7,089 nucleotides of DNA from NCBI GenBank assembly GCA_034678415.1, contig JAXDBV010000016.1, positions 1 to 7,089 of the forward strand. Direction: 5' to 3'. The notes under the pieces were generated by a model. That model did no database searches, was not told the origin of the DNA, and worked only from the letters and a program-made list of their open reading frames with translations. The position numbers were made by a program, and so were the translations under genes. The first letter of the stretch is position 1, and every line of letters begins with the position of its first letter. This document shows, in pieces, positions 6,555 to 7,089 of this stretch. Source of the DNA: JAXDBV01 sp034678415 (lineage in GTDB: Bacteria > Bacteroidota > Bacteroidia > Bacteroidales > VadinHA17).

Positions 6555-7089
6555 ATGAGACTTTGCATTTATTATTTGTTCATAGCGGGGTTGATACTTT
6601 TCGCTGAAGACTTTCATTTAACGGGCCAGCCTGCCGGCAGTAATAAAACCTTCTCCGGTTTAAGATTCGACTTCGGCCCCGGCAAGCCTGCGGATGGATA
6701 TATCCAGGTGACAGCCTATGTGCGTTACACACCTGAGAGGGGGTATGGTTTCATCTCCGGGACACCGCTGACGGATGTGAACAGGAAAGGCCGGAATGCA
6801 TTGCTTGGCGATTTCTGCACCGGCAGCAAACCATTCTTCTTCGCCGTTGATCTGCCGGAAGGGAACTATGAAGTGAGCGTATGGCTTGGTGACAGGAAAG
6901 GAGCGTCGGTAACCACGGTGAAAGCCGAATCACGGAGGCTGATGCTGGAAGAAATACGTACGAAAAAAGGGGAATTCAGGAGGGAAAGGTTTAATGTGAA
7001 TGTACGTACACCCGTCATCAATGGTGGAGATACTATACGCCTTAAAGCCAGGGAACTGTCTTATCTGAACTGGGACAACAAGCTGACCC
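6555..7089 (+). CDS. CE12-type rhamnogalacturonan acetylesterase, N-terminal part
   Basis: Partial gene: 178 codons are visible and the frame runs off the right edge. A hydrophobic leader (about 4-17) predicts export. The next region carries RFDFGPGKPADGYIQV (37-52), YTPERGYGF (58-66), a Leu-Pro-Glu-Gly-Asn-Tyr turn (100-105), LGDRKGAS (111-118), TVKAESRRLMLE (121-132) and TKKGEF (136-141). This is the N-terminal beta-sandwich domain found before the SGNH esterase domain in many bacterial CE12 proteins. Such enzymes remove O-acetyl groups from the galacturonic acid residues of rhamnogalacturonan I, opening the backbone to hydrolases. The Gly-Asp-Ser nucleophile block and the Ser/Asp/His triad would lie just past the window, so catalysis cannot be verified here. 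The call rests on the N-terminal domain. The start at ATG 6555, 13 bases after the previous stop, indicates one operon with the CBM9/PKD gene. Confidence 0.82.
   Translation, partial: MRLCIYYLFIAGLILFAEDFHLTGQPAGSNKTFSGLRFDFGPGKPADGYIQVTAYVRYTPERGYGFISGTPLTDVNRKGRNALLGDFCTGSKPFFFAVDLPEGNYEVSVWLGDRKGASVTTVKAESRRLMLEEIRTKKGEFRRERFNVNVRTPVINGGDTIRLKARELSYLNWDNKLT

Overview
The window is a stretch of a pectin-directed polysaccharide utilisation locus (PUL) from a member of the Bacteroidota. All genes are on the + strand. The phylum call rests on three things: the SusD/RagB-type C-terminus ending in Asn-Pro-Gly-Tyr at the left edge, genes that start without Shine-Dalgarno sequences in A/T-rich leaders, and a series of exported glycan-degrading enzymes. 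The phylum is well supported. A narrower placement (Bacteroidales or Marinilabiliales type) is only a guess, and no host or habitat can be read from the sequence.

Layout. Bases 1-164 are the 3' end of a SusD-like outer-membrane glycan-binding lipoprotein gene, followed by a strong intrinsic terminator (197-235). About 280 bases with no convincing gene follow. Next comes a GH35-type beta-galactosidase with a DUF5597 C-terminal domain (513-2186), then a GH28 enzyme with a complete polygalacturonase active site (2396-3691). A second, divergent GH28 enzyme (3792-5228) has a Tat-like signal; it keeps the three catalytic aspartates but lacks the usual His and Arg-x-Lys uronate-binding residues. It is followed by a non-catalytic CBM9-like plus PKD protein (5414-6541). 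Thirteen bases later begins a CE12-type rhamnogalacturonan acetylesterase (6555 to the window end), whose catalytic SGNH domain lies outside the window.

How they work together (inference). The set fits the backbone and side chains of pectin, most likely rhamnogalacturonan I. The SusC/D pair imports oligosaccharides, and the GH35 enzyme removes terminal beta-galactose from side chains. The acetylesterase strips O-acetyl groups that block the backbone. One GH28 enzyme cleaves galacturonic acid linkages, and the other probably cleaves a different linkage. The CBM9/PKD protein probably holds substrate or supports another enzyme. No regulator, SusC, polysaccharide lyase or GH105/GH106 gene is visible, though these could lie outside the window.

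The most interesting points are the divergent GH28 active site, the orphan CBM9-PKD protein, and a 16-of-18-base sequence element repeated after both GH28 genes. I found no RNA gene, CRISPR array, mobile element or clearly new system.
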